Source of the DNA: Slackia heliotrinireducens DSM 20476
GTDB taxonomy: Bacteria; Actinomycetota; Coriobacteriia; Coriobacteriales; Eggerthellaceae
Assembly (NCBI RefSeq): GCF_000023885.1
Contig: NC_013165.1
Span: 3,100,001 to 3,164,000 of the forward strand
Reading direction: 5' to 3'
DNA length: 64,000 nt
Positions 35,207 to 44,183 of the stretch are shown piece by piece. How positions within the stretch are numbered: position 1 is the first letter of the stretch; the number at the start of each line of letters is the position of its first letter. Under the pieces are notes generated by a model. It was not told the origin of the DNA. It did no database searches and was given only the letters and a program-made list of their open reading frames with translations. The translations under genes and the position numbers were made by a program.

Positions 35207-36304
35207 ATGAGCGAAAAGAACCGTCCGTCGTCCATCGACAAAGCCCAAGCGCATCCGTACCCGGATATGAGCTACCGGGAAGCAGAAGGCATACCCAATA
35301 TTGAGCCGCTGTTCAACGATGCTTTCATTCGGATATTCGGGCGAGAAGAATCCCGCGGTATCACGCGCAGTCTCATTAATGCCGTGCTTTCGCACGCAAA
35401 CATTGAACCGATCGACGAAATCGTATCAATCGAAGCCGAGCACACCTCGTTGGAAGGCAGCATCAACTGCAAAGCCCCGCGTATGGATGTAAGAATCATC
35501 GCGACGAACCGCAGGGTCATCGACTTCGAGGCGCAATGTTATCCCGAAGACATCGAAAACCGATCGCTGTTATATGCGTCGCAGCTCATGTCCGCAAATA
35601 CTATGCGTGGTACCAAATTCAAGGATATTCCCCAGGTCATCGTCATCACCCTCCTCGACGACGCTGCGCTGTTCCCGGATACCTCCGAATATGTGAGCAC
35701 ATGCCAACTTGGCTGGCACAACGATGGCAAACAGATCCAGGCAACGGACAGGATGCTGTTCGTGCTCGTTGAACTCGAGAAAGTGCGCAAGCGGTATAAT
35801 CTGCTTGATGATGAGGTTCTCGGCGACGAGCTGCTCTCGTGGCTGTACCTCCTCACATCAGGGTTCAACAAATCCGAGGAGGCGAGTGCCATCATGGATG
35901 CATTCCCCGATATCGAAGAGTTCGCGAAAATGTACGGCTATGCGCTCAACGACCCCAAGGTTGTCCGGGCTTATGCCGATTTCGAGTCTGCCGAACGCGA
36001 ATACCAGTCTCGCAAGGACTATTTCGAGCGAGTCGAACGCGAAGCAAAAGAGCGCGGCTTCAAGCAGGGTCAAGAAGAAGGGCTCGAAATAGGAATCGAG
36101 CAAGGGCTTCAACAAGGTCTTGAGCAAGGTCTTCAGCAAGGTCTTCAGCAAGGTCTTCAGCAAGGTCTTCAGCAAGGTCTTCAGCAAGGCCTTCAGCGGG
36201 GACTTGAACAGGGGCTTGAGCAGAGCATCGCAGCGCTCCGGGCCGTCGGCATGGACGAAGCCGCTGACCTGCTGGAACATCAGGCTGGTACGAACAGGGC
36301 CTAG
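35207..36304 (+). CDS. Rpn-family PD-(D/E)XK nuclease/transposase-like protein
   Basis: 365 residues. NIEPLFNDAFIRIFGREESRGI and the nuclease core MDVRIIATNRRVIDFEAQ, with the D-x(n)-E-x-Q arrangement, followed by RSLLYASQLMSA, fit the Rpn/PDDEXK_2 family (recombination-promoting nucleases, also called transposase_31). The C-terminal tail (about 285-340) is a run of QQGL units encoded by a 12-bp tandem repeat. The ATG at 35207 has GAGAGGAG 6 bases upstream; a longer upstream frame is rejected. Family members act in RecA-independent recombination in E. coli; role here unknown. Confidence 0.85.
   Translation: MSEKNRPSSIDKAQAHPYPDMSYREAEGIPNIEPLFNDAFIRIFGREESRGITRSLINAVLSHANIEPIDEIVSIEAEHTSLEGSINCKAPRMDVRIIATNRRVIDFEAQCYPEDIENRSLLYASQLMSANTMRGTKFKDIPQVIVITLLDDAALFPDTSEYVSTCQLGWHNDGKQIQATDRMLFVLVELEKVRKRYNLLDDEVLGDELLSWLYLLTSGFNKSEEASAIMDAFPDIEEFAKMYGYALNDPKVVRAYADFESAEREYQSRKDYFERVEREAKERGFKQGQEEGLEIGIEQGLQQGLEQGLQQGLQQGLQQGLQQGLQQGLQRGLEQGLEQSIAALRAVGMDEAADLLEHQAGTNRA
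36101..36220 (+). repeat. 12-bp minisatellite inside the Rpn-type gene
   Basis: About ten units; five consecutive identical copies of CAAGGTCTTCAG run from 36125 to 36184, flanked by copies with one to four changes. In frame, each unit encodes QGLQ. Confidence 0.92.
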
Positions 36305-36414
36305 CATGTAGCATGCAACAGCCCTTACGAGCAAGAAGGCGCGGTGTTGAAAACCGAAAATCCAGATGAGAAGGACCGCAAACCCTTCACGTAATTCAGT
36401 TTTCACACATAAAG

Positions 36415-36450
36415 ACAGCGGGTCAGAAAGTAGCTTCTGACCTGCTGTTT
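36415..36450 (+). terminator. Terminator between the Rpn-type gene and the exporter
   Basis: 14-bp stem ACAGCGGGTCAGAA/TTCTGACCTGCTGT with one G-U pair, followed by TT; lies between convergent genes. Confidence 0.65.
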
Positions 36451-36504
36451 AACAACAGATCATAAGGGTATCAACCCTGGCCTCAGGATTGCAAACGCAG
36501 AGGG

Positions 36505-38253
36505 CTACCCTATACGCCACCCTTCAGCCTGCGCGCGTACCTCGACGAAGCGTCGATAAGTGCCTTCTTCGGCCACGAGCTGCGCATGTGTGCCCTTCTG
36601 CACAACGCGTCCGCCATCCACGACCAGAATCTGATCGGCATGTTCGATGGTCGCCAGGCGATGCGCGATGACAACAACCGTCTTCCCGTGCGTGAGTTCG
36701 GTTAAAGCCTGTTGCACCATACGCTCGTTCTCGGGGTCGATGGACGCTGTCGCCTCGTCCAGAATGACGATCGGCGCATCCTTCAGCAAGGCCCGCGCAA
36801 TGGAGATGCGCTGACGCTCGCCGCCCGAAAGGCTCGTGCCGCCCATCTTGACTACGGTGTCGTAACCTTGCGGAAGCTCCATGATGAAGTCGTGGCACTG
36901 TGCCCGCTTGGCCGCCTCGACCACCATTTCGTGGGTTGCGCCCTCGCGGCCGAAAGCGATGTTGGCCTCGATAGTGTCGTCGAACAGGTACACGTCCTGG
37001 AACACCATCGAGAAGTTGCGCAGCAGGCTGTCGACGGTGAATTCGCGTACGTCGTGGCCGCCGATGCACACCGCGCCGGAATTCACGTCGTAGAAGCGTG
37101 CCATCAGGCTGGATAGCGTCGTCTTGCCCGAACCGCTCGGGCCGACGATAGCGGTCGTTGTGCCTTCGGGAATATCGAACGACACGTCGTGGATGACTTC
37201 GCGACCATCGTAGGAGAAGCTCACGTCGTCGAAGACGATGTCATAACGGTCCAGCTTCATGTCGCTGCCATCGTCGTCGATGAACTCGGCATGTTCGACG
37301 GCTTGGATGCGATCGAGCGAATCATTCAGGTCCGCGAACATGTGCGCAGCGTCGGAGAGTTTGATGATGGGTGTGAATATCGTCATGGAGACCAGCACGA
37401 CGCCGGCGAACATCCACAGCTCCAGCTGCCCTGCGACCAGTGCCGCAGCGGCGACGGCGGGCAACACGGCCGAAGCGACCGTGAGGATGATGCGATGGAC
37501 GGTCGCGGGTGCGGTAAAGCCGTACTCGATTGCGATGCGCGCTTTCTTCAACTCCTCATTCGCTGCGTGGTAAGGCGCCAGGCCTTCCTTTGTCGCTCCA
37601 TAGGATTTGATGGTTCCGAGCCCCTCGTACAGCCCGATGACCGCTCCGGAAAGATGGTCGGTCGCACGTCGCGCTGCGGGGGTGAGCCGTGCGGCATTGC
37701 GGTTGATGGCCCTCAGCGTGAGCGTCGCAAGCGCAATGGCCGCAACAGAGACAACGCCCGCAAGCGGACACACGGCGAACAGCCATGCGGTAATGAGAGC
37801 TGCAGCGATGTAGCCGCCGAGGGCCGCGTCGGCCTGGCGGACAGCCTCGAGCTCGACCACGTTCAGGCTCGTCGTGACCGTGGAAAGAATGTCACCCGTC
37901 TTCACGTTTTGGAAATAGCCGAGCGAAACGCGCTTCAGAACCTCGCCGATTTCGAGTCGTGTGGCCGCACCTCGCTCGTAGCCGACGCTTTCCTGTTGCG
38001 TATCCTTAACGAACCAGGCGATTGCACGAACGATCATGCACGCTCCGATTGCACCGAGTGCCATCCAGGCTACGCTCGCATCCAGCGACTGTTGACCACG
38101 CGCGACGTCGATGAGCTGCCCGAGCACCCATGCCGCCACGAAAAGGGGCATGCAGGTGGCTGCCGCGATGAGTATCTCGATAAGGAACCCGGCAATCACG
38201 CGACCCCTCAGGTCTCCAGCCCACGAAAGGATCCTCTTGAACACAGCAATCAT
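36505..38253 (-). CDS. ABC exporter half (permease-ATPase fusion)
   Basis: 582 residues. Six-helix exporter membrane domain (1-310), then an ATPase domain with Walker A GPSGSGKTT (about 375), signature LSGGERQR, Walker B IVILDEATASIDP and H-loop IAHRLAT. It would be one half of a heterodimeric exporter: its ATG overlaps the stop of the upstream half by 4 bases (ATGA), but that partner survives only as a C-terminal fragment. Whether it works as a homodimer is unknown. The type resembles exporters often encoded with MptD/ECF cassettes in Coriobacteriia (general impression, not checked). Confidence 0.92.
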   Translation of the reverse strand: MIAVFKRILSWAGDLRGRVIAGFLIEILIAAATCMPLFVAAWVLGQLIDVARGQQSLDASVAWMALGAIGACMIVRAIAWFVKDTQQESVGYERGAATRLEIGEVLKRVSLGYFQNVKTGDILSTVTTSLNVVELEAVRQADAALGGYIAAALITAWLFAVCPLAGVVSVAAIALATLTLRAINRNAARLTPAARRATDHLSGAVIGLYEGLGTIKSYGATKEGLAPYHAANEELKKARIAIEYGFTAPATVHRIILTVASAVLPAVAAAALVAGQLELWMFAGVVLVSMTIFTPIIKLSDAAHMFADLNDSLDRIQAVEHAEFIDDDGSDMKLDRYDIVFDDVSFSYDGREVIHDVSFDIPEGTTTAIVGPSGSGKTTLSSLMARFYDVNSGAVCIGGHDVREFTVDSLLRNFSMVFQDVYLFDDTIEANIAFGREGATHEMVVEAAKRAQCHDFIMELPQGYDTVVKMGGTSLSGGERQRISIARALLKDAPIVILDEATASIDPENERMVQQALTELTHGKTVVVIAHRLATIEHADQILVVDGGRVVQKGTHAQLVAEEGTYRRFVEVRAQAEGWRIG

Positions 38254-38650
38254 CGCACATCACCTCCCTTCCTATCGCTTGCAGGCGTTGCTTCGAGCAG
38301 TTTCTCTTGTCCGTCGAGCGCGTCCGCACCGTACGCATCGTTCGAGCCGGCCGCCCAGTTGGCCGCCCCGATGTGCGCCTGCCACATGTCGCGATATAAG
38401 GCGCATTCCTCCAAAAGCTGCTCATGGGTACCGCGGGCGACGATCCTCCCGTCGTCCACAACGCAGATGACATCGGCCTGCACGATCGTCGAAAGCCTGT
38501 GGGCGATAACGAGAAGCGTCTTGCCCTGCGAAAGCGAAGCCACCGATTTCTGGATGCGCGCCTCGTTTTCGGGGTCGGCGAACGCAGTTGCCTCGTCGAA
38601 CACGATAATGGGAGCATCTTTCAGGATGGCGCGCGCAATGCAGATGCGTG
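38250..38650 (-). pseudogene. C-terminal fragment of partner ABC exporter half
   Basis: Only the last third of an ATPase domain remains: RICIARAILKDAP, the Walker B FDEATAFADPENEAR, H-loop IAHRLST and a 60-residue tail. Directly before RICIAR the expected signature LSGGERQ is missing and the sequence changes to unrelated DNA (about 38650), where a DUF4417 fragment begins on the other strand. Membrane domain, Walker A and signature are lost, so the product cannot be a working transporter. Confidence 0.85.
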
Positions 38651-38654
38651 TTTC

Positions 38655-38888
38655 GACGGTTTCGCCGAAAACAGCACCATTGCTATCAGCACGAACGGGT
38701 GCTTGTCAACCAATTGGGGAAAGGGGCTGCTCGTTGAAGGAACTAGGGAATTAATCATCCAGAAAAAGCCCTATGCAATAGTTGTCTGCGGAAGAGAGCT
38801 AGAAGATCTGAACAACTTGTTCGATAACGTTATCTACTATCCTTCGTACTCTCAGCGATGGCATGAGAGGAGCCGCCATGGGAAGTAG
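38655..38888 (+). pseudogene. C-terminal fragment of a DUF4417 protein
   Basis: The plus-strand frame IAISTNGCLSTNWGKGLLVEG, then IIQKKPYAIVVCGRELEDLN and a short tail matches the C-terminal part of DUF4417 proteins, which are common in phages and integrative elements. The N-terminal part is missing; the break is the same point at which the ABC exporter half ends. Its stop overlaps the start of the next gene by 11 bases, so the original cassette was tightly packed. Confidence 0.55.
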
Positions 38889-39260
38889 GGGGACATTTAT
38901 CAAAGAGGGAGGCTTCTCCAAATATCAATGGCACTCGACGGGCTTGCTATACGGAACAAAGGTGCTGCAACGCAATGATCCGAACTCTCGGATTGGGCTA
39001 CCTGACCTATCAAACACCCCAGGAACTGCTTATGTAGCCGTGAATCAAAACGGCAAGTTTCACCAGTTCAGGCAATATAATGACGACCGTATCCCAAAGC
39101 TTGATATTGATTACGGAATAGATACGCCGTTGACGGGCAAAGACAGAAGAGCCATTCATATCCACGAGTACGTTGATGGCGCTCGAGGGAAGGGTAGGTT
39201 CTTGACGGACGAAGAATATGAAAATACAAGAAATACTTCGTGGGAATCGAGAAACAATGA
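38878..39260 (+). pseudogene. Small phage-like protein gene with a one-base frameshift
   Basis: Starts MGSRGTFIKEGGFSKYQWHS with GAGAGGAG upstream. Continues through LSNTPGTAYVAVNQNG and HIHEYVDGARGKGRFLTDEEYE. After EEYE (39222) the frame runs on to 39315 with an odd tail, but shifting by one base gives KYKKYFVGIEKQ and a stop at 39258-39260 that overlaps the next ATG as ATGA. A loss of one A in the run at 39221-39224 explains this. Corrected product about 128 residues. Similar MGSRG proteins occur in prophage-like cassettes; function unknown. Confidence 0.6.
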
Positions 39261-39526
39261 GGGGTATGTCACTAGAGGAATTCAAGGAGACCCTTGCCGA
39301 GGGTTGGGAGATTGATTTCACGATAGGAGAGACAAGCTATCACTATCAACGCTCGTGCCAGGACGGTGTATTCCAGCTGTATCTCACGACCGAAAGCGAA
39401 ACGCTTTATGAAACGGAGACGAGCGACATGGCTGAATCTGTCGACGAACTGTTGGCGTTAGCCATCTACGACGGCAAAACCATCGATCAACTCGAAGGGG
39501 TGATAAAGGTCATTTCGTCTTCGTAA
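39257..39526 (+). CDS. Small hypothetical protein, last gene of the DUF4417 cassette
   Basis: 89 residues, MRGMSLEEFKETLAEGWEID (start), a compact alpha/beta protein of acidic character. The frame is open from 39218, but the ATG at 39257 overlaps the corrected stop of the preceding gene, the normal layout for a coupled pair. It resembles small proteins found next to MGSRG genes; role unknown. Confidence 0.6.
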   Translation: MRGMSLEEFKETLAEGWEIDFTIGETSYHYQRSCQDGVFQLYLTTESETLYETETSDMAESVDELLALAIYDGKTIDQLEGVIKVISSS

Positions 39527-39873
39527 TACAGGAGTCGTTCTTGCGACTATTTCAACATGGTTTGGCTCCATCATCCCAACGTTAACCGGTGCACAACGCT
39601 AGTTAACGTTGGGTGCACACCAATATGACACCGCGAAAGGACTTTTCCTTTCTTAAACGATCCCGCAGATAAGGCACAAGGGGAACCCAAACGAACAACA
39701 CGGTGATCGATGATCGTGTCACTTGTGCGGTGTACCTAGGACAGAGAGTCATGCTAGGAATGCGTCCTGAAGATTCTGCAGCATTCTTAAGTGAAAACGA
39801 GATAGAACTCGAAGGGTCTCCCAGACAACGCCACCTCGCAGGGTTCGACCCCCTTCTGTTTGCCCATAAAACA
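39527..39873. other. Spacer with a 12-bp inverted repeat
   Basis: No gene. CCCAACGTTAAC (39575-39586) and GTTAACGTTGGG (39602-39613) are perfect inverted repeats 15 bases apart. A reading frame at 39703-39969 runs through the tRNA-Ala gene and is not credible. Confidence 0.5.
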
Positions 39874-39876
39874 ACA

Positions 39877-39898
39877 AAAGGCCCGAAAGGCCTTTTGG
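39877..39898 (-). terminator. Terminator after tRNA-Ala
   Basis: AAAAGGCC/GGCCTTTT stem with a CGAA-type loop, then TTGTTGTTTT on the minus strand. Confidence 0.75.
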
Positions 39899-39904
39899 AG
39901 AATT

Positions 39905-39980
39905 TGGTGGAGCATAGGGGGATCGAACCCCTGACCTCAGGCTTGCAAAGCCCGCGCTCTCCCAGCTGAGCTAATGCCCC
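39905..39980 (-). tRNA. tRNA-Ala(UGC)
   Basis: 76 nt with encoded CCA. Acceptor GGGGCAT/ATGCTCC (with wobble pairs), D arm GCTCAGCTGGGAGAGC, anticodon loop TTTGCAA (TGC), T arm GGGGTTCGATCCCC. Confidence 0.95.
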
Positions 39981-39986
39981 GTTTTC

Positions 39987-40030
39987 AATAAACGCCCCAC
40001 CGGCTCGTGGCTCACGATGGGGCGTTTATT
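39987..40030. other. 12-bp hairpin between tRNA-Ala and tRNA-Ile
   Basis: Perfect arms AATAAACGCCCC/GGGGCGTTTATT with a loop of about 20 bases. It may be a processing signal or partial terminator in the tRNA-Ile-tRNA-Ala transcript. Confidence 0.55.
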
Positions 40031-40039
40031 AGCGGAAAG

Positions 40040-40116
<77 letters not shown>

Positions 40117-40133
40117 GCGAAAAACGCTTAGCT

Positions 40134-40162
40134 AGAATACCGCTCAGAACCCCCTTATGCAA
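40134..40162 (-). promoter_or_regulatory. Promoter of tRNA-Ile-tRNA-Ala
   Basis: On the minus strand TTGCAT, 17 bases, TATTCT; the -10 ends 17 bases before the tRNA 5' end. Well-formed housekeeping promoter. Confidence 0.75.
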
Positions 40163-40333
40163 GGATTTTGTTCTGAAGTTTTATTCGAATCACAACTTCA
40201 CCACACGTGTAAGTCACAGCACAGGACCGAGAAGTCGGCAATGCAGGACCACCGTCCGAAGCGGGGCGGCTATACTGATAATACCTATGATTGGCCATGG
40301 CCCCGAACGGTCGATCGCATGCAGGAGGCGCAC

Positions 40334-42013
40334 ATGAACACGCACAGCAAATCCAAACGGAACGACAACCTCTGCGGATATCCGGATGCCCCGTCCGAAA
40401 AGGATCTGCTCGGCATCCAGAAGTACTGCAACAGCCTGGCCGAGTTCATTTCGAAATGCGAAACGCCTATGACGCTCTCCATCCAAGGCGACTGGGGGTC
40501 GGGCAAGACCACCGCGCTCAAACTGATCGCCCAGGCGTTGGAGAGCCGCTACCATGACCTGGTTCCGCAAATCGTCTGGTTCAACACCTGGCAGTACTCT
40601 GCATTAGGCCTTGGCGACAACCTGACGTTGGCCCTGATGGAAAGCCTTGCCTCGAAGCTGGGCGAAATGACGCCCATCGAACAGGACAGCGTGCTCGGCC
40701 GCATTCCAGAAGCGTTGCGTAAGGTGTGCAAAGGCGCGACCAACGGTGCTGCAGCTGTTGCGTTGTCGCTGGTAGAAGCTAATTTCGGATCGGTTGTCCT
40801 CAATTCGATGTCGGGAGCCTTCCTGGACCAAGACAGTAAAGAAAGCCCATCGAAGGTGGTCGAGAACATCAAGCCGAGCATCGCGCAGTCGATCAAGGAC
40901 GCCATCGGCCAGAACAGCGGCAGACGCATTGTGGTGCTTATCGACGATCTGGACCGGCTGAACCCCCGAATCGCCGTGGAGCTGCTGGAAGGCATCAAGA
41001 ACTTCCTCGACTTCGAGAACTGCGTGTTCGTGCTGGCCGTCGATGACAAGGTGGTCTACCAAGGTATCGAAAGCAAGTACGGCAAAGATTTCGGCAAGAA
41101 GAAGGAGTTCTTCGACAAGATAATCCAGCTGCCTTTCGTGCTGCCTATGGGCCAGTACCGCATCGAAACCTATCTTGAGCAGGAGTTCGGTGTGGACAAG
41201 GCACGGGTCGGCGACTACAAGAAGGCCATCACGTCGGTCACGCCCTTCCGCAACAACCCGCGCAGCATCAAACGCGTGTTCAACCTGCTGCAGCTCTACA
41301 CCATCGTAGCGGGCGACGTTATAGAAACCGAACGTCAGAGGTTTTTCCTGTTCCTTATCCTGCTCATCCAGATGGGCGAACGCTACCGTGACGAAAACGC
41401 CGCAGACACCGTTACCAAGGACGGCAAGACCTACGACAAGACGTACAACGGGCTCGTGAACAGCGCGAAGAACAGCAAGGACGCTTCGGAATTCAAGAAA
41501 TACATGAAGCATTGCTATCCGGATGTTCTGGAAATCGTCTCCGCGAAAGCCGACGGCGAAGATGAAGACGGGCTGGATGAATTCATCAATCTGGTGGTGC
41601 AGATCGGCAAGCTGACGAACCCTGTTCCCGCAGGAGAACCCGCCGACCTGACCTGCCCGCCGTGGGCCGAGCCGCTAAAGGCTGTGTTCGACGCGTTCGT
41701 CGCCAGCGACGCATACCAGGTGGAAGCCATCGCCGACCGGATCAACGTCAGTGACGAATCAGGTAGCGTGGTCTGTTCCATTCGCAACAAACCCAGCATC
41801 GACCAGGGCAAATCCCATATGAACATCGTCATAAAACCCGATGCCAACGGAGTCATTGCGCTGCGGGAACTTCCGAGGGAAGATGCATTGCACGGCTTCG
41901 GCGTTCGGTGGGACGGCGGTCCTGCCGACATCATGACCATATGCGACATCACCAAGAACAGCGATGTGGCCTATCTTCTGGAAACGCTGCGCGGTTTTGG
42001 GTTCAACATCTAA
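40334..42013 (+). CDS. KAP-family P-loop NTPase
   Basis: 559 residues. Walker A QGDWGSGKTT (51-60), the KAP hallmark WFNTWQY, and Walker B RRIVVLIDDLDRLNP (about 196-210) with KNFLDFENCVFVLAVDD (sensor region) and RSIKRVFNLLQL are typical of KAP NTPases. A C-terminal domain of about 200 residues has no family I recognise. KAP NTPases are membrane-associated STAND/AAA-like ATPases, many of them linked to phage defence or signalling; here no clear transmembrane insert is seen. The ATG at 40334 has AGGAGG 5 bases upstream; 59 upstream codons in frame are rejected. It converges on the operon 42116-44777. Confidence 0.9.
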   Translation: MNTHSKSKRNDNLCGYPDAPSEKDLLGIQKYCNSLAEFISKCETPMTLSIQGDWGSGKTTALKLIAQALESRYHDLVPQIVWFNTWQYSALGLGDNLTLALMESLASKLGEMTPIEQDSVLGRIPEALRKVCKGATNGAAAVALSLVEANFGSVVLNSMSGAFLDQDSKESPSKVVENIKPSIAQSIKDAIGQNSGRRIVVLIDDLDRLNPRIAVELLEGIKNFLDFENCVFVLAVDDKVVYQGIESKYGKDFGKKKEFFDKIIQLPFVLPMGQYRIETYLEQEFGVDKARVGDYKKAITSVTPFRNNPRSIKRVFNLLQLYTIVAGDVIETERQRFFLFLILLIQMGERYRDENAADTVTKDGKTYDKTYNGLVNSAKNSKDASEFKKYMKHCYPDVLEIVSAKADGEDEDGLDEFINLVVQIGKLTNPVPAGEPADLTCPPWAEPLKAVFDAFVASDAYQVEAIADRINVSDESGSVVCSIRNKPSIDQGKSHMNIVIKPDANGVIALRELPREDALHGFGVRWDGGPADIMTICDITKNSDVAYLLETLRGFGFNI

Positions 42014-42115
42014 CGCGGGCCGGAGGAATCGCAATCTAATAGAATACGCGGCTCTTGACGAAATCATGCGAGGCATTCTAGACGTTCCATCTGAGGAAAC
42101 TTCGCAAAGACGAAC

Positions 42116-42700
42116 CTAACCGACGAACTCGCCAGAGGAAGCTTTTGACTGGTTCCTGTAATACTGCAAGCGCTCTACGGCCTTGTAATAGGCCCTGTTG
42201 AACAAAGCTGGATCGTTGAACACCGCATACAGCAGGGCGTTGCAGGCAAGATGGACACCGTCCCTCGCGCGCTCGCCTTCCCAAAGCACGGCGAACTCCT
42301 CTGTTGCGTCCAAGGCCTGGGAATATTCCTCATCTGACATGTCGTCGTACAGGCCGCGTTCCGCATTGGCGGTAAACACGAGCCCAGGATTGACGAAGCC
42401 ATCGCGACCGTAAGCGCCTGTCACGTCGTTAAATGACGCGATGACGCCGACCAGCTCCATCAGCGGTTCCATTCGGGGTTTGATCAGCTTGTTCGGCGCC
42501 GCGGATGCCCGCGTGCCACACCCGGAGGCGCGTGCCTTCTCCACACTTCGAACCAAATCGTCGAAGGGCACGCCTTCGGATGCTTGCGGTCCGATGCCTT
42601 TGATGAAATTCCGCAGTTGCTTCGTTTCGAAAGATTCGTCGGGTTCGGCCGTTTCGGGAAGCAGCTCCCAGGTATCCAGGCCGGTATGTTCGGATTCCAT
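42116..42700 (-). CDS. Hypothetical protein, third gene of the ClpP-VirD4 operon
   Basis: 194 residues, mostly helical and acidic, soluble. Recognisable features are a DDLVRSVEKARA helix, NPGLVFTANAERGLYDDMSDEEY and a C-terminal helical part HLACNALLYAVFNDPALF. I recognise no family. The ATG at 42700 has AAAGGAG 4 bases upstream; an upstream extension is rejected. It follows the VirD4-like gene by 75 bases on the same strand and ends about 100 bases from the KAP gene stop. Confidence 0.75.
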   Translation of the reverse strand: MESEHTGLDTWELLPETAEPDESFETKQLRNFIKGIGPQASEGVPFDDLVRSVEKARASGCGTRASAAPNKLIKPRMEPLMELVGVIASFNDVTGAYGRDGFVNPGLVFTANAERGLYDDMSDEEYSQALDATEEFAVLWEGERARDGVHLACNALLYAVFNDPALFNRAYYKAVERLQYYRNQSKASSGEFVG

Positions 42701-42775
42701 ATGGCTCCTTTCTCGAGGTGGGTGGACCGACGGACGTCCACCCACACGGCTTGCAACAGATAAAACGCTATGTGG

Positions 42776-44113
42776 TTACGCACACAGCCGAGCGTCTTGC
42801 GCCGGATCCGCTTCGCTGGATGCATAGGCCTCGACAAGGCTGTGGTAGCGCGGATGCTCCTTCAGCTCGTAACGATGCACCTGTTTGCCGCGACGTCCGC
42901 GTTCGAAAAGCCAGGCGTGGTCGAGGGGCATGTCGAGAATGGTTTCCAGCGTGCGATGGGCTTTTTTGGCGATAAGCTCGGCGGTTTCCACATCCTGTCC
43001 GCCCAGGTACAACAGGTGGTCGCAGCCGTTCAGGATAGTGGTCGCCTGAGCGTGGGAATACATGGTTTCCAGCTGCGTGATGGATTGAAGCACGATGCTC
43101 ACCGCTATGTTGCGGGACCGGATGACCGATATGATGTTGTCGAAATCGGGAATCACGCAGTTCGTGGCGAAGTCGTCCAGATACATGCGCACTGGAACCG
43201 GCAGCGCGAAACCGGGGCATTCCCTATCCGCATAGTCGCACAGCGCCTGCAGGGCCTGGGTGTAGAACAGGTTCACCATGCGGTCCATGGAGCGGTCCGT
43301 GTCGCTGACGGTAAGGAATACCGCCGTTTTCTCACGGCCTAGGGACGTGAAGTCGATGCGCTCCTTGCGGGAAAACATTTCGATTGCGGCACCGGTGGTG
43401 TACGGATCGAGCTTTTCGGAAAGGATGCCAAGAATGCTTGCGTACATTTGCGGTGCGCCAACGGTCGGACGGAAAGAGTTCCACTTGCGCGCGGTGTAGC
43501 TGTTGGGATACCGCTTGGAATTCTCGTCGAGCATCAGCTCAGTGCGACCCTGCGGATCATACGTGTGCTCGCGGGCGCTGGTGCCTTCCAGCATCTTCAT
43601 CACGTATTCCAGCGTGCGCTCTTCGGGACGCAGGCGTTCGACCACACACCCGATGAAGCAGTTCAGCAGATTACGGGCGGCCAGGTCCCAAAACGGCTGG
43701 CGCTCATCTTCAAAAGGCGTAAGCGCCGCACTGATTTTCTGAATATCCTGTTCATTCGGACGTTTGGTCTTCTTGTCGTAGCGGACGTAGTCCAGCGGGT
43801 TGTAGCCGCAGTTGCTACCTTCGTTGGTGAAGTCGATGTTGATGACGCGGTATCCAGCCGCGGACAAGGCCGGCCCCACCTCGCAAAGCAAGCTGCCTTT
43901 GGTGTCGGTCACGATGATGGATTCCGTCATCTGGAGCAGATTGGGCTTCACGTAGTAGCGGGTCTTGCCGGAACCGGTGGGCCCGACAATCAGGTCGTTG
44001 TTGTTCAGGTGCGTGGCGCGGGTGTCGTTGGACACGGTTTCGCCTTGGGCGAGAATGCGCTCGCCGAAAGATTGGGCCGGCCGATTGGCGGAGGCTTCGA
44101 TATGTTTGATCAT
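42776..44113 (-). CDS. VirD4/TraG-like coupling ATPase without membrane domain
   Basis: 445 residues. Walker A VGPTGSGKTRYYVKPNL (about 43), TDTKGSLLCEVG, NIDFTNEGSNCGYNPL, Walker B PVRMYLDDFATN (about 307) and VLQSITQLETMY, QATTILNGCDHLLYLGG are the pattern of VirD4-like conjugal coupling proteins of Gram-positives. The usual N-terminal membrane helices are missing and the protein begins close to the NTPase fold, so it is soluble as encoded. No relaxase, VirB4 or other conjugation gene is in the window, so it is an orphan. It lies between a ClpP-like gene and an unknown gene; AGAAAGGATC precedes the ATG. Confidence 0.92.
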   Translation of the reverse strand: MIKHIEASANRPAQSFGERILAQGETVSNDTRATHLNNNDLIVGPTGSGKTRYYVKPNLLQMTESIIVTDTKGSLLCEVGPALSAAGYRVINIDFTNEGSNCGYNPLDYVRYDKKTKRPNEQDIQKISAALTPFEDERQPFWDLAARNLLNCFIGCVVERLRPEERTLEYVMKMLEGTSAREHTYDPQGRTELMLDENSKRYPNSYTARKWNSFRPTVGAPQMYASILGILSEKLDPYTTGAAIEMFSRKERIDFTSLGREKTAVFLTVSDTDRSMDRMVNLFYTQALQALCDYADRECPGFALPVPVRMYLDDFATNCVIPDFDNIISVIRSRNIAVSIVLQSITQLETMYSHAQATTILNGCDHLLYLGGQDVETAELIAKKAHRTLETILDMPLDHAWLFERGRRGKQVHRYELKEHPRYHSLVEAYASSEADPAQDARLCA

Positions 44114-44183
44114 GCGAGATCCTTTCTCTAACCGATTGGGAAAGTTCAGGTAATTGCGCCAGGGTTAAAGGCGCCCCTCTCGG

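Noticed and set aside
39840-39856. GGGTTCGACCCCC resembling a tRNA T-loop, possible tRNA relic or att site
   Set aside because: The T-stem does not pair properly and no acceptor or anticodon arm is found around it.
39703-39969. 88-codon frame ending inside tRNA-Ala
   Set aside because: Runs into a certain tRNA gene, whose complement gives the familiar false tail EHRGIEPLTSGLQ.
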